Below the pieces are notes generated by a model. That model had not been told where the DNA came from and did no database searches. It saw only the letters and a list, made by a program, of their open reading frames with translations. The position numbers and the translations under genes were made by a program. Shown piece after piece: positions 16,602 to 27,700 of a stretch of DNA of 64,000 bases (positions within the stretch are counted from its first letter, which is position 1; each line of letters starts with the position of its first letter). The DNA lies in assembly GCF_000701505.1 (NCBI RefSeq), contig NZ_JNJB01000008.1, positions 186,001 through 250,000 on the forward strand, read 5' to 3'. This stretch comes from Dyadobacter crusticola DSM 16708. Its GTDB lineage: Bacteria; Bacteroidota; Bacteroidia; Cytophagales; Spirosomataceae.

Positions 16602-17644
16602 CTTATAACTGTTTTATCAACTGAATGCGGCTGCGCGCCTGCATTGTCATTATACTTTAAATAAGCTCTTCCATTTACTACAAGCCAGCTTACAAATTGC
16701 AACCCAATCAAAACAATTGCGAATGTCAGGTGTAAAGGCTGAGCATAAGGTGGAACTCCAAGATACGCCATCAAAATCCCAGTTGCAATCTCCGCCACCA
16801 ATACCCAAGCACATCCAAGAGCTACCCTTCCAGCGAAACTCGATCTGCCTTCCAGCTTCCAGATCCTCTTGATCCATAATGCATTCAACAAAAGCACTAT
16901 GATTGAGAAAGACCGGTGGATGTAAAATTCGCTTCCCAACTGGTCGATCCACTCGCTCCTGGCTGTATAACCTAGTTCAAAGATCACATGATCGATCGCC
17001 TCACGAACCTGAGTTCCAAGCAAAATTTGAACAAGAGACAAGACTAGTACAAAAACTCCCAGAGCGTTCAAGCTGCCTTTGCTACTTTCATTAATCATGA
17101 GCAGCCTATCTACATATCCTGACCAAGTCAGCAAGTAGAGCAGCATAAACACTATCACAATGGCAAACAGCATATGCAGTGTCACAACCACTGGCTTTAA
17201 CTCAAAAGAAACAACCTTTGCTCCAAGCCAGCCTTGAAACCCTACCAAAATGAATGCTGCAAGGCTCAAATAAAAAATCTGCTTATTTCCCGATCTTAAA
17301 AACGGTAGGGAAGCAAGCAGAGTCAGAAAAATCATTATTCCGGTAAATGCTCCCAGAAGCCGGTTCACATATTCTGTCCAGGTTTTAACTGGATTAAATT
17401 CTACTTGGCCTTTCAACTTTGCGCCGTAGATTTCCTTGTAATCTGGCGGTAATTGTGAAGCTTCAGTTGGTGGAACCCACTTTCCAAAGCACTTGGGCCA
17501 GTCGGGGCAACCCATACCAGAACCGGTACTCCGCACAACTCCTCCCGCTATTATCAGGAGATAAAGTGTGATGACTGTATTTAAAGCCAACCGACGAAAA
17601 CGTCGGTTGGCTTTCGAATTAATGTGCTGAGTTAAATTGGTCAT
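16598..17644 (-). CDS. ctaA: Heme A synthase (COX15/CtaA family)
   Basis: A 348-residue membrane enzyme that oxidises the C8 methyl of heme O to a formyl group, giving heme A for the oxidase. It has eight membrane segments and the family marks RSTGSGMGCPDWPKCFG near the N-terminus, GFQGWLGA, and paired-His helices (TLHMLFAI, IHRSFSI, PLHLTFAI). I use the ATG giving MTNLTQHIN; a TTG six codons upstream also fits. The start lies inside the end of ctaD (26-bp overlap) and the stop overlaps ctaB. Confidence 0.94.
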   Translation of the reverse strand: MTNLTQHINSKANRRFRRLALNTVITLYLLIIAGGVVRSTGSGMGCPDWPKCFGKWVPPTEASQLPPDYKEIYGAKLKGQVEFNPVKTWTEYVNRLLGAFTGIMIFLTLLASLPFLRSGNKQIFYLSLAAFILVGFQGWLGAKVVSFELKPVVVTLHMLFAIVIVFMLLYLLTWSGYVDRLLMINESSKGSLNALGVFVLVLSLVQILLGTQVREAIDHVIFELGYTARSEWIDQLGSEFYIHRSFSIIVLLLNALWIKRIWKLEGRSSFAGRVALGCAWVLVAEIATGILMAYLGVPPYAQPLHLTFAIVLIGLQFVSWLVVNGRAYLKYNDNAGAQPHSVDKTVIR

Positions 17645-19502
17645 TAAAATTTTGCGACTCAATAGTTTTTTCCATCGAGATCAACTCATTCTCATGAGGG
17701 AAGTTTGATTCAAGCGTTTGAGAATACGGTATATTCTGAGGAATAAAATCCTCCTTCGCACCCGGCTTGCTATAATCATAAGACCAACGATACACTGCTG
17801 GAATTTCCCCTTCCCAGTTTCCATGACCAGGGTTAATTGGAGCAGTCCATTCCAAAGTATTTGAACGCCATGGGTTTTGAGGAGCTCTTCTACCTTTGAA
17901 AATACTGTAAAAGAAGTTCCACAAGAATATGAACTGTGCAAGGAATGTCAGGATCGCAGCTATTGATATGAACATGTTCATATCCATGAACTTATGCGTG
18001 AAATCGTAGCTAGTAAACTGATAGTACCTGCGTGGGAATCCTGCGATTCCAACATAGTGCATTGGGATAAACACCATGTAGATACCAACAAAAGTCAGCC
18101 AGAAGTGGATCTGTCCCAGTGTAGTACTCATCATTCTTCCGAACATCTTAGGGAACCAGTGGTATACACCCGCAAATAGTCCGAACGCGGATGCCGCACC
18201 CATTACCAAGTGAAAGTGGGCAACTACGAAGTAGGTATCGTGCAATTGAATATCAAGTGCACTGTTTCCCAGAATAATACCTGTCAAACCACCAGATACA
18301 AACAGGGATACCAGACCAATCGAGAACAACATACCCGGCGTGAAAACGATGTTACCTTTCCACAACGTTGTGATATAGTTAAAGCCCTTAACTGCCGAAG
18401 GAACCGCAATGATCAATGTAAGGAACATGAACACGGATCCAAGGAAAGGATTCATACCTGTTACAAACATGTGGTGAGCCCAAACGATGAACGCAAGGAA
18501 AGCGATACCAAGCATGGAGGCGATCATGGCACGATATCCAAAGATCGGCTTGCGTGAGTTAGTGGCAATCACCTCGGAAGTAATTCCCAAACCTGGAAGC
18601 AATACGATGTAAACCTCTGGGTGTCCTAGGAACCAGAACAAGTGCTGAAACAAGATTGGGCTACCACCAACATTTGGCAATGCTTCACCATTGATATAGA
18701 TATCAGATAAGTAAAAGCTGGTACCAAAATGCCTGTCGAAAATAAGGAGCAATACAGAAGACAGGAGTACAGGGAACGAGATCAGGCCCAGGACAGCTGT
18801 GATAAGGAACGACCAGATCGTAAGTGGAAGGCGATCGAAAGACATTCCTCTTGTACGCAAGTTGATAACAGTAGTAATGTAGTTAATACCACCTAACAGC
18901 TGCGATACAATAAAAAATGCCATACTTGCCAACCAAAGTGTCATCCCCATTCCCGAACCTGGGTGTGCCTGCGGCAATGCACTTAAAGGAGGATAAATAA
19001 CCCAACCTCCCGCTGCCGGTCCGCTCTGCAGGAACAATGAAGCGAACATAATCACACTGGCCAGAAAGAAGAACCAGTAAGAAAGCATGTTCATAAAACC
19101 GGACGCCATATCACGGGCTCCGATTTGAAGCGGTATCAAGAAATTACTGAAAGTACCGCTCAACCCTGCTGTCAATACGAAGAATACCATAATGGTACCG
19201 TGCATTGTAACAAGAGCCAGGTAAAAATTAGGATCAAGTTTACCTGCTTCGCTGATCCATCCTCCCAGGACAGGTTTTAGCCATGACAAATTAGAATCAG
19301 GCAAACCGAGCTGTATACGGAATATAACGGACATTGTAATACCTATCACCGCCCAAAGGATTCCAGTAATTAGGTATTGTTTTGCTATAACTTTATGGTC
19401 CTCAGAAAATACATATTTCTGCCAAAAGTTTTGTGCTTCATGATGGTGCTCATGCTCCTCTGCGTGATGGTGAGCTGTCTCCAATCCTTCAATAGCTGAC
19501 AT
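17619..19502 (-). CDS. ctaD: Cytochrome c oxidase subunit I
   Basis: A 627-residue subunit I of an A-type heme-copper oxidase, the proton-pumping catalytic core that reduces oxygen to water. The ligands are intact: WFLGHPEVYIV (CuB His, cross-linked Tyr and the channel Glu), AHHMFVTG (the CuB His pair) and VVAHFHLVMG (the heme a3 and heme a ligands). Twelve or more membrane segments are predicted. The N-terminus is His/Glu-rich (HHHAEEHEHHHEAQ). It follows ctaC by 28 bp and overlaps ctaA at its end. Confidence 0.97.
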   Translation of the reverse strand: MSAIEGLETAHHHAEEHEHHHEAQNFWQKYVFSEDHKVIAKQYLITGILWAVIGITMSVIFRIQLGLPDSNLSWLKPVLGGWISEAGKLDPNFYLALVTMHGTIMVFFVLTAGLSGTFSNFLIPLQIGARDMASGFMNMLSYWFFFLASVIMFASLFLQSGPAAGGWVIYPPLSALPQAHPGSGMGMTLWLASMAFFIVSQLLGGINYITTVINLRTRGMSFDRLPLTIWSFLITAVLGLISFPVLLSSVLLLIFDRHFGTSFYLSDIYINGEALPNVGGSPILFQHLFWFLGHPEVYIVLLPGLGITSEVIATNSRKPIFGYRAMIASMLGIAFLAFIVWAHHMFVTGMNPFLGSVFMFLTLIIAVPSAVKGFNYITTLWKGNIVFTPGMLFSIGLVSLFVSGGLTGIILGNSALDIQLHDTYFVVAHFHLVMGAASAFGLFAGVYHWFPKMFGRMMSTTLGQIHFWLTFVGIYMVFIPMHYVGIAGFPRRYYQFTSYDFTHKFMDMNMFISIAAILTFLAQFIFLWNFFYSIFKGRRAPQNPWRSNTLEWTAPINPGHGNWEGEIPAVYRWSYDYSKPGAKEDFIPQNIPYSQTLESNFPHENELISMEKTIESQNFNDQFNSAH

Positions 19503-19530
19503 ATACTTTTAATGTATTTAAATTTACTAA

Positions 19531-20643
19531 TTAGCGTAGACTAGCACTTGTTCCAACTCCTCCTCCCGACGTAGCACTATCTGCAGGCGCTGCAGGAGCA
19601 GCAGCCTCTGCAGGTACATACTTCATTGCCTTAGCTTTTAGGTTTTCAGGCACTTTCGCTAGGTACTCAGGATAAGTCTGAAGGAACGTGGCTTGTTCCG
19701 CACACCACTTTTTATAAGAAGTCTCATCCTCAACTACTAAACGCATTTTCATAGAAAAGTGACCTTGCCCGCAAACTTCTGCACAGGCAATTTCATAGTC
19801 AAACTTGGGATCACCCAACTCTGCGCGCATTTCCGCAGTCGTTTTATCCGGAACAAACCAGAACTTCGTTGGCATACCTGGTACCGCATCCATTTTCACC
19901 CGCATGTGAGGAATGAAAACGCTGTGCAAAACATCACGAGCACGAATCTTCAATAGGACCGGACGGTTCACAGGAATGTGCAGCTCGCTAGGGTTGGTAA
20001 AGTCATCAAAAGAATTTTCGTCAGAAAGATCTATACCTACCTCATTCTGTGGATCGATAAGCTTGTAATTGTAGTTACCAAGCTTGTTATCACTCACACC
20101 TGAATACCTGGCAATCCAGTTGAATTGCTTGCCAGTGATCTCAATAACTTCTGCATCTCTCGGCGCATCCGAAGTAATATCAGACCATGCTTTCCAACCT
20201 GTAAAAACTAACAACGCCATGACAATCGCAGGAACGATCGTCCAGATTAATTCAAGCCTATGATTCTCTGGATAAAATGTTGCGCGGTGATTTTTCTTAT
20301 GCTGATACTTCCAGGCAAAAAAGAAGATAAGGAAGTTAACAAGAATAAAAGGAATCGTTAAAATTCCCATTGAGAACCAGAACAAATCATCAGTTCTCCG
20401 TCCGTGTATAGAAGAAGCCTCAGGCAAGAAGAACTCGCGGGCATGAAGATATGACCACGTGATTGAAACGGCTCCAATTAGAAGAACGATGATAAACATT
20501 GCACCGTTTATCTTATTTCCAGATGTATCAACTTCCGTTGACTCTGCTTTATTAATGCCCTTCAATACACCTTGCAGTTTCGAAACAACGACACCTACAA
20601 GTACTATAAAAAGAAGAGCAACTAACGCTATGATGATATACAT
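19531..20643 (-). CDS. ctaC: Cytochrome c oxidase subunit II
   Basis: A 370-residue subunit II with the CuA-binding cupredoxin domain. The CuA motif CAEVCGQGHFSM is complete, together with the upstream His in DVLHSVFIPH. There are about four membrane segments instead of the usual two, two of them N-terminal extras (MYIIIALVALLFIVLVGVVV and MFIIVLLIGAVSITWSYL). No fused cytochrome c domain is present. The C-terminus is an Ala/Pro tail. I use the ATG; a TTG seven codons upstream directly follows the actF stop and is the less likely start. Confidence 0.95.
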   Translation of the reverse strand: MYIIIALVALLFIVLVGVVVSKLQGVLKGINKAESTEVDTSGNKINGAMFIIVLLIGAVSITWSYLHAREFFLPEASSIHGRRTDDLFWFSMGILTIPFILVNFLIFFFAWKYQHKKNHRATFYPENHRLELIWTIVPAIVMALLVFTGWKAWSDITSDAPRDAEVIEITGKQFNWIARYSGVSDNKLGNYNYKLIDPQNEVGIDLSDENSFDDFTNPSELHIPVNRPVLLKIRARDVLHSVFIPHMRVKMDAVPGMPTKFWFVPDKTTAEMRAELGDPKFDYEIACAEVCGQGHFSMKMRLVVEDETSYKKWCAEQATFLQTYPEYLAKVPENLKAKAMKYVPAEAAAPAAPADSATSGGGVGTSASLR

Positions 20644-20664
20644 GATAATAGACTGGTTTTGCAA

Positions 20665-22032
20665 TTAGGCAATATCGTGATGCAATGATTCCTCCAACAT
20701 AGGGTGGTTACGCGGGATCAAATTAGCCTTCTCCAATTGAGTTGCAATGGTATATGCAAATGCACAAAGGAACAAAAGGAAGAAGCCCCACTCTAAAGCT
20801 CCGAGCTCAGCACCTGCTCCTACCGAGCCAGGCATAATGTTCGTGTAAAAATCCATGTAGTGCCCGATGATCACGCTCCAGCAAGCCACCTTCAAAATGG
20901 AATGTGTATACTTTGCGTCGCGCGTCATTAAGACGAGAAACGGGAAAAAGAAGTTCAGAAACAATGTAATGAAGAACGGTGCCTTATAAAACCCGCCGTA
21001 TCCTCTGAAACGCTCAATAAAATAAATCGTCTCTTCCGGAAGGTTAGCGTAGTAGATCAAAAGGAATTGTGCAAACCAAACGTATGTCCAGAAAATGCTG
21101 AATGCAAAGACAAATTTACCAAGGTCACGCATATGGCTCGAGTTAACTGCCCGCAAATAACCTCTTTCTCTCAGCATAACTACTGTCAACGTGATGACAG
21201 CTAAACCTGCTACGTGCCAGCTCGCCAAAGTGTACCAGCCAAACATAGTACTGAACCAGTGCGTATCGATCGACATTACAAAATCCCAGGCAGAGGTAGA
21301 AGATGTCACACCAAATACAACGAGGAAAGCTGTACCAAAACGAATTGACTTCTCATAAAATTCAGTACCACCAATTTCATCTTCCTGCAAAGACAGATTA
21401 CGAATCACCCGCCACAAACCGTACCAAACAACGAAATAAATAACAAGTCTGATCAGGAAAAATGGAGTATTCAAAAAGCCTCTTTTACCAGCGATAATGC
21501 GGTCGTATTCGGGACCACCAACTTCATATAGACCTTCGTGCGTCCAATGGAAAAGATCATGTCCGCCAAAGATAAACGTAAGCAACAATACAACTCCTGT
21601 AAATGGAAGAAATGCCGGTAAAGCTTCAGGTACTCTCTTAAAAACAGCTGACCATCCTGCCTGTGCCAGGTAGTTATAAGAAATGAAGAACATTCCAATC
21701 ACCGACATACCTGTGAAATACACACCATTTACCCACAAATTAGCCCAGATCCTGGCAACCCAGCTTTTCTCATGGTGACTGCCTGCGGCGGCGGCACTAA
21801 CAGCTTCGTGGCCAGAAGCCCCATGCTCAGCAGCTCCGTGACCTACTGCGGCTGCCGCATGTTCTGCGCCATGTGCTGCAGCTTCATGTCCGCCACCGCC
21901 AGTAGCTGCTAAATATGCTCCCAAAGCTATCAGGGCTAATCCCACACCACCGCCTATAAGTAAATTCCTCTTAGCTCCCGATGTAAATTCAAACCGTTCT
22001 TCAATAGAAGGAATCGAATGTGCTGATGCCAT
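20665..22032 (-). CDS. actF: Alternative complex III subunit ActF (NrfD-like membrane protein)
   Basis: A 455-residue polytopic protein with about ten membrane segments matching ActF, the second NrfD-type quinone-site subunit of the quinol:cytochrome c oxidoreductase (alternative complex III). Typical are WAFVMS-like SAWDFVMSIDTHWFSTMFGWY and FWTYVWFAQFLLIYYANLPEE. Between the first and second membrane segments (about residues 45-90) there is a low-complexity Gly/Ala/His/Glu stretch that is unusual for the family core. The gene ends right before ctaC, linking the complex to the oxidase. Confidence 0.92.
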   Translation of the reverse strand: MASAHSIPSIEERFEFTSGAKRNLLIGGGVGLALIALGAYLAATGGGGHEAAAHGAEHAAAAVGHGAAEHGASGHEAVSAAAAGSHHEKSWVARIWANLWVNGVYFTGMSVIGMFFISYNYLAQAGWSAVFKRVPEALPAFLPFTGVVLLLTFIFGGHDLFHWTHEGLYEVGGPEYDRIIAGKRGFLNTPFFLIRLVIYFVVWYGLWRVIRNLSLQEDEIGGTEFYEKSIRFGTAFLVVFGVTSSTSAWDFVMSIDTHWFSTMFGWYTLASWHVAGLAVITLTVVMLRERGYLRAVNSSHMRDLGKFVFAFSIFWTYVWFAQFLLIYYANLPEETIYFIERFRGYGGFYKAPFFITLFLNFFFPFLVLMTRDAKYTHSILKVACWSVIIGHYMDFYTNIMPGSVGAGAELGALEWGFFLLFLCAFAYTIATQLEKANLIPRNHPMLEESLHHDIA

Positions 22033-22065
22033 TATATAATTATATTTCTGTTAATCAATTTGATA

Positions 22066-22689
22066 TTATGCTCCCTTCTGTAGCTTCTGTACATAGTGTA
22101 CAATTTTCCAGCGCTCAGCAGGATCAATCTGAGATCCATGTGGCCACATACGAGCTCTGCCGTACGTAATTACGTGGAAAACATGCCCCTCGTTCATATT
22201 CTTGTAAGCATCACTGGCATAATTAGGTACCCCTTTATACATGGCACCCACTTTACCATCTCCGGCACCAGTTGCGCCATGACAATGCTGGCAATACCTT
22301 TCGTACAGAACCTTACCCTCCGCCAAAGTGCCCTCATTCAATGGAATAGGGTTTTTAAGTATTTTTTCTGCAATCGAAATACTATCTGAGGGTATGTTAT
22401 AAACCATTAGATCAACCGTTGCAGAATCGGTCTTACCGAAAGTAGTCTGATAATTTCTCCTGGCAACCGTACCTGCAACAGGCAAGCGCATTGTTAGGCC
22501 CATGGGATTAATCGGATTCGCTTTTTCCTGCTTGTAAGGTTCATAACCAACAGGCAAGTACATATTGGGAGCAAATTCCTTTCCGGGATCACTTGGATCC
22601 TTCTTGCAGCCTGAGACAGCCGATAGGAATACCGCAGCAACAAACAGACCTTTATATAAACTTTTAAATTTCATCGTCTCAAACTTCAT
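22066..22689 (-). CDS. actE: Alternative complex III cytochrome c subunit ActE (lipoprotein)
   Basis: A 207-residue lipoprotein cytochrome. The lipobox ends SAVSGC (C28) and one heme c site, CQHCH, lies at residues 133-137, with a later Met/Pro region (RARMWPHGSQI) that can supply the sixth ligand. It is the mono-heme subunit thought to take electrons on their way to the oxidase. The first ATG overlaps the last base of the actD stop codon; a second ATG five codons later (MKFKSLYKG) would make a tidier signal peptide. Confidence 0.92.
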   Translation of the reverse strand: MKFETMKFKSLYKGLFVAAVFLSAVSGCKKDPSDPGKEFAPNMYLPVGYEPYKQEKANPINPMGLTMRLPVAGTVARRNYQTTFGKTDSATVDLMVYNIPSDSISIAEKILKNPIPLNEGTLAEGKVLYERYCQHCHGATGAGDGKVGAMYKGVPNYASDAYKNMNEGHVFHVITYGRARMWPHGSQIDPAERWKIVHYVQKLQKGA

Positions 22690-23219
22690 TAATATTGCTT
22701 GATGTTGACCTCCTCAGCTCCGCTATCCTTTAATGCTCTTGATATCTCGTCCACAGTCATTGCATTTCTTCCAAGATCAATAGCCATTACGAACTTATTA
22801 TCTGTCGAGCGAAGATCGAAACGTGGATGAGAGTGACTACCAGGTCCAAGACCATTCGAAATGAAAAAGGTAGTTACCATTCCAAATGCTGTAAAAAGCA
22901 CTGTTAATTCGAAAGTAATTGGAATGTAGTTTGGAATAGAGATTGGATCTTTACCACCCACAATCATTGGCCAGTCAATACCCATTGTCCAAATCATCAA
23001 GGTAAGCGCACAAATACATCCAGTTACACCAAACATAAACGCTGCTATACCAATTCTTGTTCGTGGATGCCCAAGCGCTTCATCCATTCCGTGGATAGGA
23101 AACGGAGAATAAACCTCTTTGATTTTCACACCCGCCTTTCTGAGCCTCGGAACTGCGTGAAGCACAGTATCGTCATCGTCATAAACTCCGACCAAATATT
23201 TACCAGATAATTCTGCCAT
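22689..23219 (-). CDS. actD: Alternative complex III subunit ActD (DUF3341)
   Basis: A 176-residue DUF3341 protein with a soluble N-terminal domain (LVGVYDDDDTVLHAVPRLRK), two membrane segments (about 57-78 and 100-121) and a C-terminal soluble part. ActD is a structural subunit of alternative complex III without redox cofactors, placed between the NrfD-like subunits. It follows actC by 33 bp and touches actE. Confidence 0.93.
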   Translation of the reverse strand: MAELSGKYLVGVYDDDDTVLHAVPRLRKAGVKIKEVYSPFPIHGMDEALGHPRTRIGIAAFMFGVTGCICALTLMIWTMGIDWPMIVGGKDPISIPNYIPITFELTVLFTAFGMVTTFFISNGLGPGSHSHPRFDLRSTDNKFVMAIDLGRNAMTVDEISRALKDSGAEEVNIKQY

Positions 23220-23252
23220 ACTATAACCTTAAATTAAATATCAGAAAGTCTC

Positions 23253-24686
23253 TTACTCTTTGTCTTTGTTGTAAGCCGGTTCAGCTGTACCACGTTGCCT
23301 TACCTTCGCAACCCCGGAAATTTTAGCAGGCAATTGAGCCGATGTTGAGCGCAATACCGCTTTAACCTCCGCCATATTCACAACAGGCAAATACTTTGAA
23401 AACAATAGGAACAAAGTGAAGAACAACCCGAAAGAGAAAATGTAGTCACCAATATCATAGCGCGTTGGCGAGAACATTGCCCAGCTTGACGGAATGTAAT
23501 CGCGGTGCAGTGATGTGACGATAATTACGAATCGTTCAAACCACATACCGATGTTCACAACTACAGAAATAAAGAATGTAAAAGTGATACTGCGGCGCAA
23601 TTTCCTTGACCAGAACAACTGCGGAGATATTACATTACAAGTCATCATCGCCCAGTATGCCCACCAGTAAGGTCCCGTCATACGGTTAAAGAAAGCATAA
23701 TACTCATATTCAACACCACCGTACCAAGCAATAAAGAACTCAGTTATATAAGCTACACCAACAACCGACCCAGTAAGTGTGATCACCTTGTTCATCGTTT
23801 CAATGTGCTCAAGCGTGATGTAATCTTCAAGCTTGTAAACAACTCTCGTGATAAGCATTAGGTTTTGAACCATAGCAAAGCCGGAGAAAATCGCACCTGC
23901 AACGAAGTATGGCGGGAAGATGGTTGTATGCCAACCTGGAATCACCGAGGTGGCAAAGTCCATACTTACAATCGTGTGAACTGAAAGTACAAGTGGAGTA
24001 GACAGACCAGCAAGAATTAAGCTGATGTATTCATAACGAGCCCAGGTCTTAGCTGAACCATCCCAGCCCATTGCAAACGTTCCATACATAAATCGGGAGA
24101 TTTTGCTTGTAGCGCGGTCCCGGATCGTGGCTAGATCAGGTATCAAACCAATGTACCAGAATACCAGAGAAACTGAGAAATAGGTACTAATTGCAAATAC
24201 GTCCCAAACAAGTGGCGAGTTAAAGTTTACCCAAAGCGAGCCAAATGCATTAGGGAGCGGCAAAGCCCAATATGCTAACCAAGGACGTCCCATGTGCATT
24301 AGGATAAACGACGCTGCGCAAATAACCGCAAAGATCGTCATCGCTTCTGCTGCCCGGTTGATTGAGGTTCTCCACTTCTGGCGGAACAATAAAAGAATCG
24401 CCGAGATCAATGTGCCCGCGTGACCTATACCAACCCACCACACGAAGTTGGTGATATCCCAGGCCCAGCCGACAGTTTTATTCAAACCCCAGACACCAAG
24501 ACCTTCCCACCACGTCCAGGCCAGGCAGACAGTTCCGTATGCCAAAACTACAAGCGACAAGCCGAACGCAATCTTCCACTCCTTGGTAGGAGCACTTTCT
24601 ACGTGGCGGCATATATCTTCCGTTACGTCTGCGTACGTCTTCCCACCTTGGATCAGGGGTTCTCTTACAGGTGATGTAACATGCAT
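23253..24686 (-). CDS. actC: Alternative complex III subunit ActC (NrfD-type quinol-binding)
   Basis: A 477-residue NrfD-family membrane protein with about ten membrane segments. ActC carries the quinol oxidation site near the Fe-S domain of ActB. Typical stretches are TNFVWWVGIGHAGTLISAIL near residue 80 and FFIAWYGGVEYEYYAF later. Cofactor-free itself, it passes electrons to the Fe-S clusters of ActB. It lies 46 bp after actB. Confidence 0.94.
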   Translation of the reverse strand: MHVTSPVREPLIQGGKTYADVTEDICRHVESAPTKEWKIAFGLSLVVLAYGTVCLAWTWWEGLGVWGLNKTVGWAWDITNFVWWVGIGHAGTLISAILLLFRQKWRTSINRAAEAMTIFAVICAASFILMHMGRPWLAYWALPLPNAFGSLWVNFNSPLVWDVFAISTYFSVSLVFWYIGLIPDLATIRDRATSKISRFMYGTFAMGWDGSAKTWARYEYISLILAGLSTPLVLSVHTIVSMDFATSVIPGWHTTIFPPYFVAGAIFSGFAMVQNLMLITRVVYKLEDYITLEHIETMNKVITLTGSVVGVAYITEFFIAWYGGVEYEYYAFFNRMTGPYWWAYWAMMTCNVISPQLFWSRKLRRSITFTFFISVVVNIGMWFERFVIIVTSLHRDYIPSSWAMFSPTRYDIGDYIFSFGLFFTLFLLFSKYLPVVNMAEVKAVLRSTSAQLPAKISGVAKVRQRGTAEPAYNKDKE

Positions 24687-24732
24687 ACTATTATGTTTTA
24701 TAATGATTTATCTTCAAAAACTTAGCTTAAAC

Positions 24733-27700
24733 TTACGCGTGTTCTTTCTCACTTGCAGGCTTCGCGGCAGCCAGATCCTTATTACGGATTTTCGTCAGAT
24801 AAGACAGCTGTGGTCTTGTGTTGATTTCTTCCAAAATATGGAATGCCCGTCCCTCTTTCTCTACTTCCAGAATCTTGGATATTCTACTTTCAGGATCATT
24901 CATGTCACCAAATGTGATTGCATTGGTCGGGCATGAAGACGCACAAGCAACATTAACCTCACCATCCACAATTCGCCTTCTTTCTTTTCTCGCAGTAAGT
25001 TTAGCTTCCTGGATTCTGTGAACGCAAAGTGAGCACTTCTCAATTACCCCTCTTGAACGTACAGTTACATCGGGGTTAATGACCATCTTCCCTAGATCAT
25101 TGTTGAAGTGGTAGTCGTAGTTATCGTTATCAAAATATTTGAACCAATTGAAACGACGTACTTTGTAGGGACAGTTATTTGCACAATATCTTGTTCCCAC
25201 GCAACGGTTGTACGTCATCTGATTCAATCCTTCCGAACTATGCGTAGTTGCCAAAACAGGACAAACAGTTTCGCAAGGTGCATTGTTGCAGTGCTGGCAA
25301 AGCATTGGCTGGAATGTAACCTCCGGATTTTCCGAAGCAACTTCCAAGCCCCTCAAATCGTCCACATCTGCGTCGCTGCTGTAGTAGCGGTCGATTCGCA
25401 ACCAGTGCATTTCGCGACTATTGATTACTTCCTGACGACCCACAACAGGCACGTTATTTTCATTCTGACAGCTAATCACACAGGAACCACAACCAAAACA
25501 AGTGTTTAGGTCAATCACCATTCCCCATGAGTGATTCTTGTATTTGTGTCCGTTCCAAAGTGTAAGATCTGTCGCGTCAACCGTTCCCTCCGAAGTTGGG
25601 ATAGTTGGTGCAAATCTGCCCGCCATTGGATCTTTTTGGAAATGCGAAAGTACTGTTTCCTGAAGAACTGATTTCCGGTTCATCACAGTACTATGTGTCT
25701 GCGTTTGAGCAATCTCCCGAGTATCACCTGTCTTAGACAGCGTTACTTCTCCTGGTGTGAAGGAAAGGTAGCCATCGGTAAATGTGGCAAATGGATAAAT
25801 ATTTTTACCAACTCCATTGGCAGACTTACCCGCTTTTTCGCGACCATAACCTATGGAAACTGCAACAGTTCCATTTGCTAGTCCCGGTTGAACAATCACA
25901 GGAAGCTCAACTGACTTTCCTTTATATTCTACCTTAACAACATCTCCTTGCGCGAGGCTCAGATCTGTGGCAGTTTTCTGAGAAATACCTGCATGGTTAT
26001 CCCAGCAAGCTTTTGTAATCGGATCTGGCAATTCTTGCAACCAAGGATTGTTTGCAGATGCGCCATTCCCAACACCAACATTCTCAAAAATGGCAAGCTC
26101 GATACCAGATGTTGACGCTTTGTAGTTTTTAGATATTGCCGAAGCAGCAGCACTCAAATTCCCATTGAATGCGGCAGTCCCGCCAGAAGCAGCTGCGGCA
26201 TTTGAATCAAATACGCCGTCGTGCAAAGATTTAACCCAGAACTGCTCGAAACTACCGGTTCCACCCTGAGCGAAAATATTCTTCCTCCAGTAGGATTTGA
26301 CGTATTCGTGGTAGTCTGTGGGTAAACCAGCCCATTTCAATAGACTTGATTGTCCTTGTCTCGTGTTGAAAATCAAACTGATCGCAGGCTGAGCCAAGCT
26401 GTATGATCCAGCGACAGGCTCAGCATCGTTCCATGACTCCAAGTAATGGGGAGCAGGAAGAATGTATTTGAAGAGAGATGATGTTTCATCAGCGCGATCG
26501 TTAAACGATACGCTTAGTGAAACTTTTGGAAGAGCTGCTGCCAGTTCAGCACCACGTGGGTGATCGTAAACCGGGTTCGCGCCCCATAAAATAACTGCTG
26601 AAACTTTACCGCCTTTTACTTCGTCGACAAACTGGTTCATCGCAACATCATTCCCCTGACGATAATAAGCAGGCTTGTCCAGGTTGATTAAACCTCCATA
26701 GGCGCCTAATAGGCTGTTCAATGCATTAACAACCACTTGTACCGAAGGATCATTAATACCGCAAACGACCAGAGCCTGGCCTTTTGCAGCTACTAAATCA
26801 TCTGCCGCTTTATCAAGGTTAGGAACATTGATAGCAGCAACTGAAACCGGTGACCCGCCTAGCTTTGCCGCAACCCTATTATATAATGCAGCGGCAACCA
26901 GACCCAGCTGGGAAGGTTTTACCGCAGTGCGATAATCTGCATTAGATCCTGTCAAAGACAGGATTGATTCAAATTGATAAAGGCGAGACATATCCTTCTT
27001 TCCGCCCTTATCGCTGCTTACGCGACGTGTTTCAGCAAACTGGGCTGAATAGAGATCCGGTGCTAGCCAAGTGCCCAGAAAATCTGCATCAATCCCTACA
27101 ATTACTTTTGCTTTACTAAAATCGTAAGAAGGGAGTACCGCTTTGCCAAACGATGTTTCATTAGCTTTTACAATCCCATAAGAAGAATTTGCGTCATAAA
27201 CTACGTGACTGGTAGTAGGATATTTAGCTGTAAAGTCTGCGATAACCGCCTTTGTCGATGGGCTCAGCACGGTTGATGTAAGAATGCGAATAGCTCCGCC
27301 TCTTGATGAAATTTGCGAAAGCTGCTCCTGAATCTCCTTATCTACCGTCTCCCAGCTAACTTTTGTATCTTCTCCTTTTTTCGGGCCTCTTAATTTTTCA
27401 TTGTCGTACAATCCGAGTAAAGAAGCATGTGCTCTTGAACTTACACCGTACGAAACTTTTGAAAGAGAGTTACCCTCAATTTTTACAGGTCTTCCCTCAC
27501 GGGTCTTTACTAAAATACTTACATAATCTCCGCCTTCAGCATAAGTTGAAGCATACCAGTTCGCGATTGTCGGAAATTCACCCTCCGGTTTGTTCACGTA
27601 TGGAATTGCCTTCTTCACTGGCGCTTCACAAGCAGCCAAAGATACCGCTGCCATACCAAAGCCAAGGACTTTCAAAAAATCGCGACGATGCGTACCAGCT

